From Deinococcus carri (GTDB taxonomy: Bacteria; Deinococcota; Deinococci; Deinococcales; Deinococcaceae): a DNA stretch of 64,000 bases. The position numbers were made by a program, and so were the translations under genes. Under the pieces are notes generated by a model. It was not told where the DNA came from, ran no database searches, and saw only the letters and a list, made by a program, of their open reading frames with translations. Positions 63,880 through 64,000 of the stretch are shown here, in pieces (within the stretch, counting starts at the first letter, position 1; each line of letters opens with the position of its first letter). The stretch lies in the NCBI RefSeq assembly GCF_039545055.1, contig NZ_BAABRP010000011.1, positions 1 to 64,000 of the forward strand, written 5' to 3'.

Positions 63880-64000
63880 TTGCCCCTTACCGCCCCCCCG
63901 CCCGTTCACCCCGACTTCCCCGCCGAGGAGCAACACCTCGCGGGCACCATCCAGGCCTTTTTGCGGCAGATCGAGGCCTGGGAGGACCGCGACCGGAATG
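63880..64000 (+). CDS. N-terminus of a helicase-like protein (partial)
   Basis: TTG start with AGGAGG about 6 bp upstream. About 40 residues are visible: PLTAPPPVHPDFPAEEQHLA, then GTIQAFLRQIEAWEDRDRN. The acidic helical opening is reminiscent of HelD-like RNA-polymerase-associated helicases, but the motor domains lie outside the window, so the name is tentative. Confidence 0.4.
   Translation, partial: MPLTAPPPVHPDFPAEEQHLAGTIQAFLRQIEAWEDRDRN

Overview
This 64 kb window is high-GC DNA that reads as a secondary replicon (plasmid or second chromosome) of a Deinococcus-type bacterium. The evidence for a secondary replicon is a RepA-like initiator preceded by an iteron array (39.1-40.8 kb) and a parA-parB pair with two palindromic candidate centromere sites (45.7-47.5 kb). 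The Deinococcus assignment is an inference. It rests on the RepA/ParA/ParB type, promoters that seem to give leaderless transcripts, and small dispersed intergenic repeats. No rRNA, tRNA or CRISPR array was recognised.

Layout. 0-10 kb is carbon catabolism: the tail of a 3-oxoacid/3-oxoadipate CoA-transferase, 4-hydroxybenzoate hydroxylase (pobA), and a fatty-acid beta-oxidation set (family III CoA-transferase, thiolase, bifunctional hydratase/dehydrogenase and acyl-CoA ligase on the minus strand; acyl-CoA dehydrogenase and a TetR regulator divergent). 10-14 kb holds poorly characterised membrane, HEAT-like and small acidic proteins, plus a frameshifted histidine phosphatase. 14.4-20.5 kb is a formate module: Mo/W formate dehydrogenase, DUF1641 partner, FdhD, an oxalate/formate-type MFS antiporter and its 54-residue companion. 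20.5-37.6 kb is mixed: a transglutaminase-like exported protein, a DUF5009-like acyltransferase, GT9, FUSC, ilvE, Usp, a GH13 glycosidase with nagA, LOG, galM, and a giant YhgE-like protein divergent from a TetR regulator with three operator-like palindromes.

37.7-47.5 kb holds a Ca2+/H+ antiporter, the replication origin and repA, a sugar ABC importer without its ATPase together with an argininosuccinate-lyase-like protein, and parBA. 47.7-57.2 kb is a 5'-nucleotidase lipoprotein, an exported beta-propeller-like protein, a four-sensor histidine kinase and a GGDEF-EAL protein. 57.4-60.3 kb is three consecutive exported lipoproteins aimed at peptidoglycan. 60.3-63.5 kb is a LysR regulator with a persulfide-dioxygenase/rhodanese protein and a TauE-type exporter (sulfur detoxification). 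The window ends inside a further gene.

The least explained material is non-coding: a four-copy intergenic element whose two hairpins keep their shape while the sequence changes, a three-copy GC-rich palindromic repeat, a 107-bp MITE-like unit, and a 33-bp-phased iteron origin. RepA appears to need a frame change to reach its natural C-terminus.
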